Part shown: one piece after another, positions 52,936 to 63,862 of the stretch
How positions within the stretch are numbered: the stretch's first letter is position 1
How the letters are laid out: each line of letters begins with the position of its first letter
Assembly: GCF_014041935.1 (NCBI RefSeq)
Contig: NZ_CP059491.1
Coordinates: 2,852,001-2,916,000, forward strand
DNA length: 64,000 nucleotides
DNA from: Gordonia jinghuaiqii
Lineage (GTDB): Bacteria > Actinomycetota > Actinomycetes > Mycobacteriales > Mycobacteriaceae
Reading direction: 5' to 3'
Notes under the pieces: generated by a model
The model's database searches: none
Seen by the model: the letters and a program-made list of their open reading frames with translations, nothing else
What the model was told of the DNA's origin: nothing
Made by a program: the position numbers and the translations under genes

Positions 52936-53451
52936 GTGATCCTCCCGAAAGTCCGTGACCCGCGACTGGTGACGATCAGGCGCGGCGGAACCCTCACCGA
53001 CAGCGACCACCATCTCCTGGCACTCTGGGCCGCCGCCTGTGCGGAACATGTACTCCCCCTGTTCGAGTCCTCCGCTCCGGACGACCGGCGGCCGCGACTC
53101 GCCATCGATGCTGTACGCGGATGGGTCCGCGGTGAGGTCACGATGATGGACTCGCGTGCCGCCGGAGGCCATGCGATGGGAGCGGCCAGGGAACTGCGCG
53201 GAGCGCCCAGGTTCGCGGCGTACGCCGCCGGCCAGGCAGCCGTGACCGCCCACGTCGCCGAACACGATCTCGGTGCGGCCGCCTACGCGATCATAGCGGT
53301 ACAGGCTGCCGCCGGCGCGGAGCACAGCGCGCCGGCAGGTGTTCACGAACACCACTGGCAACTGGCCCAGTTGCCCGCCGGCATCCGCGAGCTGGTCCTC
53401 GAGGACCAACGAGCACGGAATGCATTGTGCTGGCACGTCTTCGGCGACTGA
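52936..53451 (+). CDS. Imm5-like putative immunity protein
   Basis: A 171-residue Ala-rich helical protein. LALWAAACAEHVLPLFE, AIDAVRGWVRGEVTM and RELRGAPRFAAYAAGQAAVTAHVAEHDLGAAAYA match the Imm5-like domain that neutralises toxins of polymorphic systems. No toxin gene lies beside it, so it may be an orphan or have another role. GTG 52936 has AGGAGG upstream, a strong site. Confidence 0.7.
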   Translation: MILPKVRDPRLVTIRRGGTLTDSDHHLLALWAAACAEHVLPLFESSAPDDRRPRLAIDAVRGWVRGEVTMMDSRAAGGHAMGAARELRGAPRFAAYAAGQAAVTAHVAEHDLGAAAYAIIAVQAAAGAEHSAPAGVHEHHWQLAQLPAGIRELVLEDQRARNALCWHVFGD

Positions 53452-53653
53452 ACGCCGAGGGTGTGCCCGCCGGACACGGAGGCGATTCGTCGGAAGACAG
53501 GTCCTACTGATAGTGTTTGAGACACGTTCACGCGGTGCTGTAACCCGCTTGTTGAACCAGAGACCGGGGCGCTTACAGGAACCTCCGGTCTTGCCCAAAC
53601 TTCCCCCTCGGTCCCGGTCGGTTTGCCGGGACCGAGGTCGGGTACCCGACCGC

Positions 53654-54400
53654 ATGACTTTTCACCGCGACGTGGTGCCCGGCATCCACTGGCTCGAGTA
53701 CGCGCACACCAACCAGTACCTCGTCGAAGACGGCGACCGACTCGTACTGGTCGACGCCGGCCTCCCACGCTCCTACGAGGAGCTCGTCAAGGCCATCCGA
53801 CAGCTCGGTCACGGCACCGATGCGGTCTCCGACCTGATCATCACCCACGGCCACTTCGACCACGTCGGTACTGCACGTCGCCTGACGCGCGAATGGGGAC
53901 TGCCGGTGCACGTGCACCACGATGACGCCTGGCTGGCGGCACACCCGTACCGATACGCGCATGCGAACGCGACGCGCTTCGGCGTCCCCCTGCGACATCC
54001 CCGATCGTTGATGTTGTTGTCCCGCATGGCCGTTGCCGGGGCGTTCACGGTCCGCGGCGTCCGACCCGCTGACGTGATCACCTTCGCCGACGATTCGACG
54101 CTGCCCGGCGGCGCGGTCGTCGTGCCGACGCCCGGCCACACCTTCGGGCATGTCTCGCTTCACTTTCCGCACCACGACGCGGTGATCTCCGGCGACGCGC
54201 TGGTGACCCTCGACCCCTACACCGCGGCAACCGGACCCCGGATGATCGCGGGATCGGCAACCGCAGACCTCGACCGCAACCGGGACTCACTCGACCGGCT
54301 GGCCGCTACCGGCGCCAAGACCCTGCTCCCCGGCCACGGAGCGCCCTGGCACCACGGCGTGACGGTGGCCGTCGAACGCGCCCGATCCACCAACGGCTGA
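53654..54400 (+). CDS. MBL-fold metallo-hydrolase
   Basis: A 248-residue metallo-beta-lactamase-fold hydrolase. THGHFDHVG supplies the HxHxDH zinc site. The later His in PTPGHTFGH, the Asp in ISGDALVT and the last His in PGHG complete it. The substrate is open: glyoxalase II-like thioesterase or lactonase are common in this group. ATG 53654 was chosen because residues before it (from 53339) are antisense-like. Confidence 0.85.
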   Translation: MTFHRDVVPGIHWLEYAHTNQYLVEDGDRLVLVDAGLPRSYEELVKAIRQLGHGTDAVSDLIITHGHFDHVGTARRLTREWGLPVHVHHDDAWLAAHPYRYAHANATRFGVPLRHPRSLMLLSRMAVAGAFTVRGVRPADVITFADDSTLPGGAVVVPTPGHTFGHVSLHFPHHDAVISGDALVTLDPYTAATGPRMIAGSATADLDRNRDSLDRLAATGAKTLLPGHGAPWHHGVTVAVERARSTNG

Positions 54401-54430
54401 GCGGGCAACCCGCGTCGGCCGCGACCCGCG

Positions 54431-54464
54431 ACGAAGCCAGGGCGGAAGTGCGCCCTGGCTTCGT
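54431..54464. terminator. Bidirectional hairpin between MBL and dehydrogenase genes
   Basis: ACGAAGCCAGGGCG and its exact complement form a 14-bp stem with a 6-base loop, between convergent genes. Confidence 0.85.
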
Positions 54465-54469
54465 GGCCC

Positions 54470-55846
54470 TCACGCAGTCGCGGTGCGGCGGAGTCTGGTG
54501 TTGACGAACTCCCCCATGCCCCAGCGGCCCAGTTCCCGCCCGTAGCCCGATCGTTTGACCCCACCGAACGGCAAGCCGGGCAGCGTCGTGCCGTGCTCGT
54601 TGACGTAGGCCATGCCCACCTCGAGCCGGTCGGCGACCTGCTCGGCCTTGTCGATGTCGTTGCTCCATACCGATCCGCTCAGCCCGAACTGGACATCGTT
54701 GGCCAGTTCGACGGCCTCCTCGGCCGATGCGACCTTGTAGACCATGGCGACGGGCCCGAAGATCTCCTCCGAGTACGCGTCCATGGCCGGTGTGATGTCG
54801 GTCAGCACGGTGGGCTGGAAGAACGCGCCCTCGCGATCGATGGGTGAGCCACCGGTCCGCAGGGTGGCCCCCTGCTCGACCGCCGTCTTCACCTGATCCG
54901 CAACGGTGTCGCGGGCCGAAAGCGACGACAACGGACCCATCTGGGTCGACTCATCGGCGGGATCTCCGACAGCGGTGGCCTCGAACTGCTCGACCACGCC
55001 GTTGACGAAGTCGTCGTACAGGTCCTCGAGCACGATGAAGCGCTTGGGCGAATTGCACGCCTGCCCCGCGTTGGACAGTCGGGCACGCGCGGCGATCTTC
55101 GTCGTGCGTCCCATGTCCTCGGAGTCGAGGACGATGAACGGGTCCGAGCCGCCGAGTTCGAGCACAGACTTCTTCAGGTTCTCCGCGGCAACCTTCGCCA
55201 CAGCCGCGCCCGCACCCTCGCTACCGGTCAACGACACTCCGCGAATCGCCGTATGGGCCAACAGGTCTGCGACCTGGTCGCTGCTCGCGTACGCGTTGAT
55301 GTAGGCGTCCTCCGGCACACCCGCGTCGTGCAGGATCTCGGCCATCAGCGCCGACGACGCCGCGCAGATCGACGCATGTTTGAGGATCACCGTGTTGCCC
55401 GCGAGCAGGTTCGGCGCCGCGAAGCGCGCCACCTGGTAGTAGGGGTAGTTCCACGGCATCACGCCGACGAGCGGTCCGACCGGTGCGGTCTGCACAATCG
55501 AGGACTGCGCGCCCTGCGGGTCGAGCTCCTCGGTCGCCAGAAGATCCAGACCGTGCTCGGCGTACCACCGGTAGATGTCGGCGGCCAGTTGAACCTCACC
55601 CGCCGCTTCCTTCGCCGGCTTGCCCATCTCGGTCGTGATCGCCGAGGCGAGTTCTTCGGCACGCTTCTCGTAGAGGTCGGCCGTCCGGGCAAGCGCGGCG
55701 GCACGCTCGGCGGCTCCGGTGGTCCGCCACTCCTCGAAGGCCGCGAGGGACCGTTCCGCGAGTCCGGCGACCTCGTCGTCCTTCAGTCCGGGAAACTCCG
55801 CGTCGGTCGCGCCGGTGGTCGGATTCGCGGTGACATATGTGCTCAC
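54470..55846 (-). CDS. NAD(P)-dependent succinate-semialdehyde-type dehydrogenase
   Basis: A 458-residue aldehyde dehydrogenase. The catalytic Glu is in LELGGSDPFIVL and the nucleophile Cys in NAGQACNSPKRF. The PWNYPYYQ substrate loop and the NAD region are also intact. Length and sequence match GabD-type enzymes of actinomycetes that oxidise succinate semialdehyde to succinate. GTG 55846 (VSTYVTANP) follows GGAAGGTAGG. The frame upstream is not conserved. Confidence 0.88.
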   Translation of the reverse strand: MSTYVTANPTTGATDAEFPGLKDDEVAGLAERSLAAFEEWRTTGAAERAAALARTADLYEKRAEELASAITTEMGKPAKEAAGEVQLAADIYRWYAEHGLDLLATEELDPQGAQSSIVQTAPVGPLVGVMPWNYPYYQVARFAAPNLLAGNTVILKHASICAASSALMAEILHDAGVPEDAYINAYASSDQVADLLAHTAIRGVSLTGSEGAGAAVAKVAAENLKKSVLELGGSDPFIVLDSEDMGRTTKIAARARLSNAGQACNSPKRFIVLEDLYDDFVNGVVEQFEATAVGDPADESTQMGPLSSLSARDTVADQVKTAVEQGATLRTGGSPIDREGAFFQPTVLTDITPAMDAYSEEIFGPVAMVYKVASAEEAVELANDVQFGLSGSVWSNDIDKAEQVADRLEVGMAYVNEHGTTLPGLPFGGVKRSGYGRELGRWGMGEFVNTRLRRTATA

Positions 55847-56133
55847 GTGAGCACCTACCTTCCTGTGTCGTTCGACTGCGACTCTCAACAGCCCGGAGCT
55901 TTCGGGTACCCGCGAGTGCCAGCAGCAAACAACTCCCTCCGACGCCGGAACTCATCCGTTCGGACGAACGCCCTCACGTCGGCCTCGTTTCGGTCACGAA
56001 CCTGCTCTAATGTGTCAGCGAATCTACGTCTGGACCGAGTGTGGTTGACTCGGCCCGGAACGACGGTTCCGAGTCGGCCGCAGCAGCGAGTTGTCGCATA
56101 CGCCGTCGAGAAGCGTCGTAGGGGGAATCAGAA

Positions 56134-57129
56134 GTGTCACTCTGGCAGAGGGCCGTCGCTGTCGGCTGCGCGTTCATCATCGCCGCGCTCGTGAGTCCCG
56201 CTGTTACGCAATCGGTCTCAGCAGCCCCGCGACATCCTGGCGAGTCGGCGCGAGTTCTCGCCGTGACCCCGGTGTCACCGACCCGCGCGACGATGACCGT
56301 GTATTCAGCAGCCATGAAGCGTCCGATTCGCGTCAGCGTGCTCCTCCCCCGCGACCGGACCCGCCCACGACCCACTCTGTACCTGCTCGACGGCATCGAC
56401 GGTGGTGTGTACACCAACTACACACAGAGTGGATGGACATCGCAGACCGACATCGTCAGGTTCATGGCCGGCAAACCGGTCAATGTCGTCATGCCGATCG
56501 GCGGTACCGGCTCGTACTACACCGACTGGCGAAAGCTCGATCCCGTCCTCGGCCGCAACAAGTGGGAGACCTTCCTCACCAAGGAGCTACCCCCGCTGGT
56601 CGACAAACGCTTCAACGGCAACGGGCGCAACGTCATCGGCGGCCTGTCAATGGGAGCGCTGGGCGCGATGTCGATCGCGGTGCGCCACCCCGACCTCTAC
56701 CGAGGCGTGGCAGCGTTCAGCGGCTGTCTTGATCAGGGTTCGCCCGAGTTCCGGCAGGCCACCGCCACGTCCGTGACCACGCGCGGCGGTAATCCCGACA
56801 ACATGTGGGGTCCGCTCGACGACGACACGTGGGACGCCCACAATCCGGCCGTTCATGTGGCCGCTCTCAAAGGAAAACCGACATACGTCGCAGTCGGAAA
56901 CGGCCTGCCCGACCCGGACCTAGGACTGGCCGGCCTCGCCTCGCCGGTCGGCGGCGTACTCGAGGGCATCGTGGCCAGGTGTACCGAGAGCTTCAAACGT
57001 CGCGCCGACCGGGCCGGCGTCGACATCAACTACGACTTCCGCGCCGGACTGCACTCCTGGGGCTACTGGAACCAGGATCTGCACCGAGCATGGCCGACCA
57101 TCGCCCGAGCGCTGGACGTTCCCCGCTGA
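56134..57129 (+). CDS. Secreted antigen 85-family mycolyltransferase-like esterase
   Basis: A 331-residue exported alpha/beta hydrolase with a signal peptide (about 1-30) and LYLLDGIDGGVYTNYTQSG. The nucleophile elbow GLSMG has S172, and LHSWGYWNQDL supplies the catalytic His region. The esterase D/Ag85 fold transfers mycolic acids to trehalose or arabinogalactan in mycolata. The GxSxG block and the SWGYW segment support this family, but substrate use is inferred. GTG 56134 has AGGGGGA upstream. Confidence 0.85.
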   Translation: MSLWQRAVAVGCAFIIAALVSPAVTQSVSAAPRHPGESARVLAVTPVSPTRATMTVYSAAMKRPIRVSVLLPRDRTRPRPTLYLLDGIDGGVYTNYTQSGWTSQTDIVRFMAGKPVNVVMPIGGTGSYYTDWRKLDPVLGRNKWETFLTKELPPLVDKRFNGNGRNVIGGLSMGALGAMSIAVRHPDLYRGVAAFSGCLDQGSPEFRQATATSVTTRGGNPDNMWGPLDDDTWDAHNPAVHVAALKGKPTYVAVGNGLPDPDLGLAGLASPVGGVLEGIVARCTESFKRRADRAGVDINYDFRAGLHSWGYWNQDLHRAWPTIARALDVPR

Positions 57130-57186
57130 GGCGACCCCACTGAGACGACGCCACTGAGACGACGCCCCTAGTCCTTGCCGACGGAC

Positions 57187-57227
57187 GCGCGGGTGGACCG
57201 AGCCGGTGTGGCCGGGTCCACCCGCGC
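57187..57227. terminator. Bidirectional hairpin behind the mycolyltransferase-like gene
   Basis: GCGCGGGTGGACC and its complement form a 13-bp stem with a 15-base loop, between convergent genes. A 14-bp direct repeat (CACTGAGACGACGC twice) lies just before it. Confidence 0.7.
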
Positions 57228-57230
57228 ACC

Positions 57231-57665
57231 TCACTGGACGAGCACCGCCGAACGACGAGACCGACTCCGGACCGGCCGGTTCTCGCCTACCGGCGGTCGC
57301 TGGATGTCGAGCATCCGCCGGGCCAGGTCGAGATGATCTCGGGCGATGGCGAGCGCGGCGCGATAGCCCTCGCCGAACTCGCTGTCGTCGGCCTCGGCCG
57401 CCCAGAGCCCCTCCCGCACCAGACGATCTTCGAGCCCTTGCAGTGCGTCGAACTCGCGGCGCCGACCCTGCCGGATGCCGGCGGCGCCGAAGAAGGCGTC
57501 GGTTCGCACCGCCTCGGTTGTCAGCTCGTCGAGGACACACACCCGGGCGAATGTCATCCCCGCGCGGTAGCCGCGTCGAAGACCGTTCGGCCGTTCTTCC
57601 ACGTGCGTCGACGAGAAGCGATCAAGAAGATACGCCAGCACTTCGGCGAAATTGGAATTCCGCAC
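57231..57665 (-). CDS. Hypothetical protein
   Basis: A 144-residue protein, mostly helical, with charged segments (RRGYRAGMTFARVCVLDELT, EGYRAALAIARDHLDLARRM) and a basic tail. No family recognised. It starts 3 bases behind the stop of a 38-residue basic protein, so the two form a small operon. Confidence 0.6.
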   Translation of the reverse strand: MRNSNFAEVLAYLLDRFSSTHVEERPNGLRRGYRAGMTFARVCVLDELTTEAVRTDAFFGAAGIRQGRRREFDALQGLEDRLVREGLWAAEADDSEFGEGYRAALAIARDHLDLARRMLDIQRPPVGENRPVRSRSRRSAVLVQ

Positions 57666-57668
57666 CTT

Positions 57669-57785
57669 TTATCGGGCGCTCTTTCGCTTGCGAATGATGC
57701 TGTCATTCGCATTCTCCCGCTTCTGTTCGCGACGCAATTTCAATTCCTGTCGACGTTTCTTGGAACTCGAGTTCTTTTCTGCCAT
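57669..57785 (-). CDS. 38-residue highly basic protein
   Basis: MAEKNSSSKKRRQELKLRRE and onward: about 16 of 38 residues are Lys or Arg, with no hydrophobic core, suggesting RNA or DNA binding. ATG 57785 follows GCGAGGAATC, a good ribosome site, and the gene is coupled to the next one. Its DNA is AT-richer than the surroundings. No known family. Confidence 0.55.
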   Translation of the reverse strand: MAEKNSSSKKRRQELKLRREQKRENANDSIIRKRKSAR

Positions 57786-58042
57786 GATTCCTCGCTGACA
57801 AATCGGTGACGGATGGGTTCTGACCCCCTCACCTCCGTGACCATAGCCGGATAAACAGAAAAGTCCAGTCGGCGTTTCTGCGAGCCCCATCGAGGTTCCT
57901 GAGCTACCAAGTTCCCTGGAAGAGGACTGTTTTCATAGCCGCACCGGGTCGGCATCGCGACCGACTGGATTTTATTTTTTTTTGGGCTAGAGTGCATAGA
58001 ACCCGGCCCGGAAGGTCGGCGTCAGGTAAAGGGAGAGTGGCC
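57786..58042. promoter_or_regulatory. AT-rich divergent promoter region
   Basis: Divergent intergenic stretch with a run of nine T interrupted once (TTTTATTTTTTTTT at 57970-57983), the longest in the window. It may raise promoter strength on both sides. No dyad seen. Confidence 0.4.
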
Positions 58043-58492
58043 GTGAAAGCGGTTGTCATGGAGTGCCGTATACGAGTGTGCGGTTCACCAAGTCGGATTC
58101 AGAAGTTCATCGATCACGCGTCAACACGCGCGGTGAATAAATTCGCCAGTCCGGTCAAGTGCTCGATCACCGTCGAAGATTCCGACTCCGTTCTTTTGCG
58201 GAGGCAGTGGCATCGGGAGAACGACGTCGACGATTTCGGTGTTCCGATCGACAGAGAACTGTGTCTCGCGTTCGCCGACCCCTCGGCTCGGATCACTGCC
58301 TCGAAGCTGGAAAGCCTGTCCCGGGACGTCTTGTCCGAGCTCGAACTCGACCCCTGGACGTCGGAAGAGTCCGAATCCGTGCCCTGGATTCTGACGCTGA
58401 CCACCGACGTAGACCACGCATCGAGGCAGGCGATCGCCGAGCGTCATCCGCTGCTCGAGCTGAGTGCCTCACCGGTGCTGGCGGCGTTCTGA
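58043..58492 (+). CDS. Hypothetical protein
   Basis: A 149-residue soluble protein (MECRIRVCGSPSRIQKFIDH..., ALAERHPLLELSASPVLAAF-like end). No motif recognised. GTG 58043 is favoured over GTG 58037 because AAAGGGAGAG lies at the proper distance. The GreA-like gene follows 33 bases later, so the two may be co-transcribed. Confidence 0.6.
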   Translation: MKAVVMECRIRVCGSPSRIQKFIDHASTRAVNKFASPVKCSITVEDSDSVLLRRQWHRENDVDDFGVPIDRELCLAFADPSARITASKLESLSRDVLSELELDPWTSEESESVPWILTLTTDVDHASRQAIAERHPLLELSASPVLAAF

Positions 58493-58525
58493 CGTCGCGC
58501 ACCCATCCATCAAAAGGAGTCGGTC

Positions 58526-59011
58526 ATGACTGCTGCACCATCAGCGCCGTACACCCCGGTGAACCGCGCCAGAATCGAGAACGAGCTGGCCTCCAGCTGT
58601 CGCGAGCGAGCGCTCGTCAGCGCCGAGGTACTCCTCCATCGCAGCGCGGGAGACCTGGACAACAACGACGCCTACCACCGTGCCGTGGCCCGGCTCGAGT
58701 CACTCGACACCCACCTGGCCCAGCTATACGCGGCGTTGTCCACTGCGGGCGTCGAACCGACCGCAGACGGAACAGTGCAGATCGGATCGATCGTCACGGT
58801 GATGTTCGACCACGACCCCGGCGATGTCACCACCTTTCTGGTCGGCGCGCCCGAGCAGTTCGCCCTGGTCGGCATGGACGTCTGCTCGCCGGACTCGCCG
58901 CTGGGCAAAGCAGTCCTCGGCGCCGACACCGCGGATGACCGCAGCTATCGGCTGCCGAACGGAGGCGAGTGCACGATCACCATCCGTGATCATCACCTCG
59001 CATCCCTCTGA
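58526..59011 (+). CDS. GreA/GreB-like protein
   Basis: A 161-residue protein with an N-terminal helical hairpin (RARIENELASSCRERALVSA ... RLESLDTHLAQLYAALST) and a C-terminal FKBP-like GreA domain (VQIGSIVTVMFDHDPGD, SPDSPLGKAVLGA, YRLPNGGECTITI). The hairpin acidic tip that GreA needs for cleavage (DxxE) is not obvious, so it may bind RNA polymerase without being a true cleavage factor. ATG 58526 follows AAAGGAG. Confidence 0.78.
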   Translation: MTAAPSAPYTPVNRARIENELASSCRERALVSAEVLLHRSAGDLDNNDAYHRAVARLESLDTHLAQLYAALSTAGVEPTADGTVQIGSIVTVMFDHDPGDVTTFLVGAPEQFALVGMDVCSPDSPLGKAVLGADTADDRSYRLPNGGECTITIRDHHLASL

Positions 59012-59065
59012 GGCGGCACGGGAGTTCTCGACTCGTACGTCCGCGACGCTGCGGCTGGTGCGGCC

Positions 59066-61121
<2,056 letters not shown>

Positions 61122-61169
61122 TCGGTACGCCGGGTTCGAGAGCGCCTCTGCCTCAGGGCGACATACCGC

Positions 61170-61199
61170 TCAAGGGTCACTCCCGGGTGTGACCCTTGA
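61170..61199 (+). terminator. Hairpin behind gdhA
   Basis: CAAGGGTCAC and its exact complement, with flanking T/A pair, form an 11-bp stem around an 8-base loop, 48 bases behind the gdhA stop. Confidence 0.75.
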
Positions 61200-61267
61200 C
61201 ACACGCGCGTCGGGGGGCTTCACTGAGCCATCGCAATGTTGGCACTCGACCGGTAAGAGGCGCATGC

Positions 61268-62158
61268 ATGGACGGCTGGGTGGCAACAGAATCGAATCGT
61301 CGAGGTAGGGAACGGCTTTCGGTGCCGTTCACCTGGTTCCTGGCCTTGACCGGGGTGCTCGCCCTTGCGGCGTCGACGTCGCTGTCCGCTCCCGCAGTGG
61401 CGGCGCCCGGGCAACCGGGACCGACCGGGTTCGCTCTACCGTTCTCGGGCGCACCCGGTTTCGAAGGTCTGGCGCCACCGAAGCTGACCGCTTCGGCCCA
61501 GCTGAATCGGCCCCTCGGCCAGCAGGCGGCCGACCGGATCGCCGCCGGGATCGGACTCTCGCCCCGCGACGCACTCTCCGAACAGCAGTTCCGCGCATTC
61601 ATCAGTGGTGGCGGAGTCGGTGGGAGTCGCGACGCCGCCAAGATCATCGACGCCTGCCTGATCATCCTCACCAACACCGACGGCCGTCCCATGTACGGCA
61701 AGTCGGTGCTGGGCAGCTACGGGTTATACGTCACCGACCAGGGCCTGTTGCAGAGTCCCGCCAACGCCAGTGCTCCTACGCGACAGGTCAATTCGCTGAT
61801 AGAACCGGGTGGCTACGTCGGAAAGTGGTTGCGCGACAACGGTGCCACCGACACCCTGCTGGCCCTCTACCGGTCGGCCTACACCGTGGAGGTGCCATTC
61901 GGCTTCGTCGCACAACAGATGTCGGGCAACGCGCAGCTGGTGACCAACACCAAGGGCGGCGTCACCACGACGGTGGGCATGTCGATGGCCCCACCGCTCT
62001 GGCTCGTCAACTTCGCGCTGCTCTACATCGTCAAGCCGTCCCTGGCTGCGGCCATGCCCGCCTACTGGGCGCCCATCCCCCCGGCCGTCGCGTCTGCGAT
62101 CAAGGCCAGCCCGACCGGACAGGTGCCTTACCGCGCGTACGCGTCGCACTTCGAGTGA
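61268..62158 (+). CDS. Secreted hypothetical protein
   Basis: A 296-residue exported protein with a signal peptide (FTWFLALTGVLALAASTSLS then ASAVAA-like cleavage) and a Pro/Gly-rich first part. A middle domain (YGKSVLGSYGLYVTDQGLLQ) and a hydrophobic C-terminal part (LWLVNFALLYIVKPSLAAAM) follow. It occurs in mycolata and has no known function. ATG 61268 follows AAGAGG. Confidence 0.65.
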   Translation: MDGWVATESNRRGRERLSVPFTWFLALTGVLALAASTSLSAPAVAAPGQPGPTGFALPFSGAPGFEGLAPPKLTASAQLNRPLGQQAADRIAAGIGLSPRDALSEQQFRAFISGGGVGGSRDAAKIIDACLIILTNTDGRPMYGKSVLGSYGLYVTDQGLLQSPANASAPTRQVNSLIEPGGYVGKWLRDNGATDTLLALYRSAYTVEVPFGFVAQQMSGNAQLVTNTKGGVTTTVGMSMAPPLWLVNFALLYIVKPSLAAAMPAYWAPIPPAVASAIKASPTGQVPYRAYASHFE

Positions 62159-62286
62159 GATCCCAGGATTCACCGCTTCCGTTCTGCGCTTCTACGCCGA
62201 CTCCGGGGTGCTGGAACCATCCAGTGTGCATCCGAACACCGGATACCGGTCGTAGCGCTCCGACGGATCGCTGAAGCACCACACAC

Positions 62287-63279
62287 TCACGCGCCGCCGG
62301 CCCGTGCGGACCGGGTTGCCAACGCGGAGAAAGCGTCTCGCAGGTCCGCCGGTCCGATCACCTCGATGTCGGCGTCGAAACGCAGAAGCGAGGCACACAG
62401 TCCGGTCCATGACCACGATCCCAGACGAACTCGGCATCGGCCGGGTCCGAGCGGTTCGATCACACCGTCGTGGAGGAAGGACACCGCTTCCATGGCGTCG
62501 ACGTGCAGGATCACCTCACCTTCGCACGGCCACCGGCCCGATCGACCGGTAGCGGCGGGTTCGGCACCCTTGAATCTCGCCGACAGGAATTCCCCGACAT
62601 CGCCGCCGGGAACCTCGCGCGGCACGAAGCGGGGGCCGGTGGGCACCCGCGGCGTCATGCGATCGGCTCGATAGATCCGCCAGTCGCCCGAATTTGAGTC
62701 CCAGCCCACCAGATACCAGCGGCCGTGACGTGCGACGAGGTGATGAGGCTGCGTACGCCGAGGCGTAGCGTCGACGGGATCTGTTCTGCCAGAGTGATAG
62801 TCGAAGCGAAGTTCCTCGTGTCCGCGGATGGCGGCCCCGATGGGGAGCAGCACTTCGGTCCGCGCCTGATCGGCTCGTGCACCGACGGCAGACACCTCGA
62901 CGGTGTCGATCCGGGCACGTAGCCGGCTCGGCAGCACCTGGCGGAGGGTCGACAGCGCGCGGGCGGACGGTTCCCCGATGCCCGCGCCGGTCGCACCTGC
63001 GGTCTGCAGCGCGATGGCGATCGCGACCACCTGCTCGTCGTCGAAGAGCATCGGGGGCACGACAGCTCCGGCGTCGAGTCGGTATCCGCCTTCGCGCCCT
63101 TTGGTGCCGTCGATGCGGTAGCCGAGGTCGCGGAGACGCTCCACGTCGCGACGCACAGTCCGTTCGCTGACGTGGAGACGTTCGGCGAGAACCGATCCCG
63201 GCCAGTCCCTCGTCGACTGCAGGAGTGACAGCAAAGACAGCAGTCGACGGGAGGTGTCTGTGGACGGGGTCACCGGCAT
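62287..63279 (-). CDS. WYL-domain transcriptional regulator (YafY/DeoR-like)
   Basis: A 330-residue regulator. The N-terminal DeoR-type helix-turn-helix (VLAERLHVSERTVRRDVERL) and the wing (GREGGYRL) are followed by a WYL domain (about 135-220, RRTQPHHLVARHGRWYLVGW) and the WCX C-terminal extension (EAVSFLHDGVIEPLG). WYL domains bind ligands such as nucleic acids or nucleotides and regulate metabolism or defence. It is divergent from the VOC protein and may control it. Confidence 0.87.
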   Translation of the reverse strand: MPVTPSTDTSRRLLSLLSLLQSTRDWPGSVLAERLHVSERTVRRDVERLRDLGYRIDGTKGREGGYRLDAGAVVPPMLFDDEQVVAIAIALQTAGATGAGIGEPSARALSTLRQVLPSRLRARIDTVEVSAVGARADQARTEVLLPIGAAIRGHEELRFDYHSGRTDPVDATPRRTQPHHLVARHGRWYLVGWDSNSGDWRIYRADRMTPRVPTGPRFVPREVPGGDVGEFLSARFKGAEPAATGRSGRWPCEGEVILHVDAMEAVSFLHDGVIEPLGPGRCRVRLGSWSWTGLCASLLRFDADIEVIGPADLRDAFSALATRSARAGGA

Positions 63280-63381
63280 GCTCTCATCATGCCGCGCACA
63301 GCGGACGAACCCTGTCCTATATCGCGGTCATAGTTGGCGCAGACCCCGAGAAGCGGGGATCACTCACGAGGAGAACGACAC

Positions 63382-63858
63382 ATGACGGTCACCGCCACCA
63401 CCCATCTCAACTTCGCCGGCAACGCCCGAGACGCACTGGAGTTCTACGCGTCGGTCTTCGACGGCGAACTCACCGTCGCCACCTACGGCGACTTCGGCAT
63501 GCCCCGCGAGCTGCCGGGCGCCGATCAGGTCGTCTTCGGACAGGTCACTGCCGCATCGGGATTCCAGATCATGGCCTACGACGCACCCGGCCAGTCCGGG
63601 CTCACACCCGCGCCCGCCGCCACGACGACGCGTCGTGAGAACGGGACCACCGTCACCGACTCACCGTTCTTCGTCTCCGTACGCGGCGCGCGCGTCGACG
63701 AGATCGCACCGCTGTGGGACAAGCTCTCCGACGGCGCACAGGTCATCGAGGAATTCGGGCCCGCACCGTGGGCACCGGCGTTCGGCATGCTGGCCGACCG
63801 GTTCGGTGTCACCTGGATCCTCGATGTAGCCGTGCAGTACGCCGACACCGGCGCGTGA
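63382..63858 (+). CDS. VOC-family protein (PhnB-like)
   Basis: A 158-residue glyoxalase/bleomycin-resistance fold protein. It begins with LNFAGNARDALEFYASVFDG, and the C-terminal half carries WAPAFGMLADRFGVTWILDV, both PhnB/3-demethylubiquinone-like. It probably lacks a known enzymatic reaction and may sequester a ligand. ATG 63382 follows GAGGAGAACGACAC. It is divergent from the WYL regulator. Confidence 0.82.
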   Translation: MTVTATTHLNFAGNARDALEFYASVFDGELTVATYGDFGMPRELPGADQVVFGQVTAASGFQIMAYDAPGQSGLTPAPAATTTRRENGTTVTDSPFFVSVRGARVDEIAPLWDKLSDGAQVIEEFGPAPWAPAFGMLADRFGVTWILDVAVQYADTGA

Positions 63859-63862
63859 GGGT

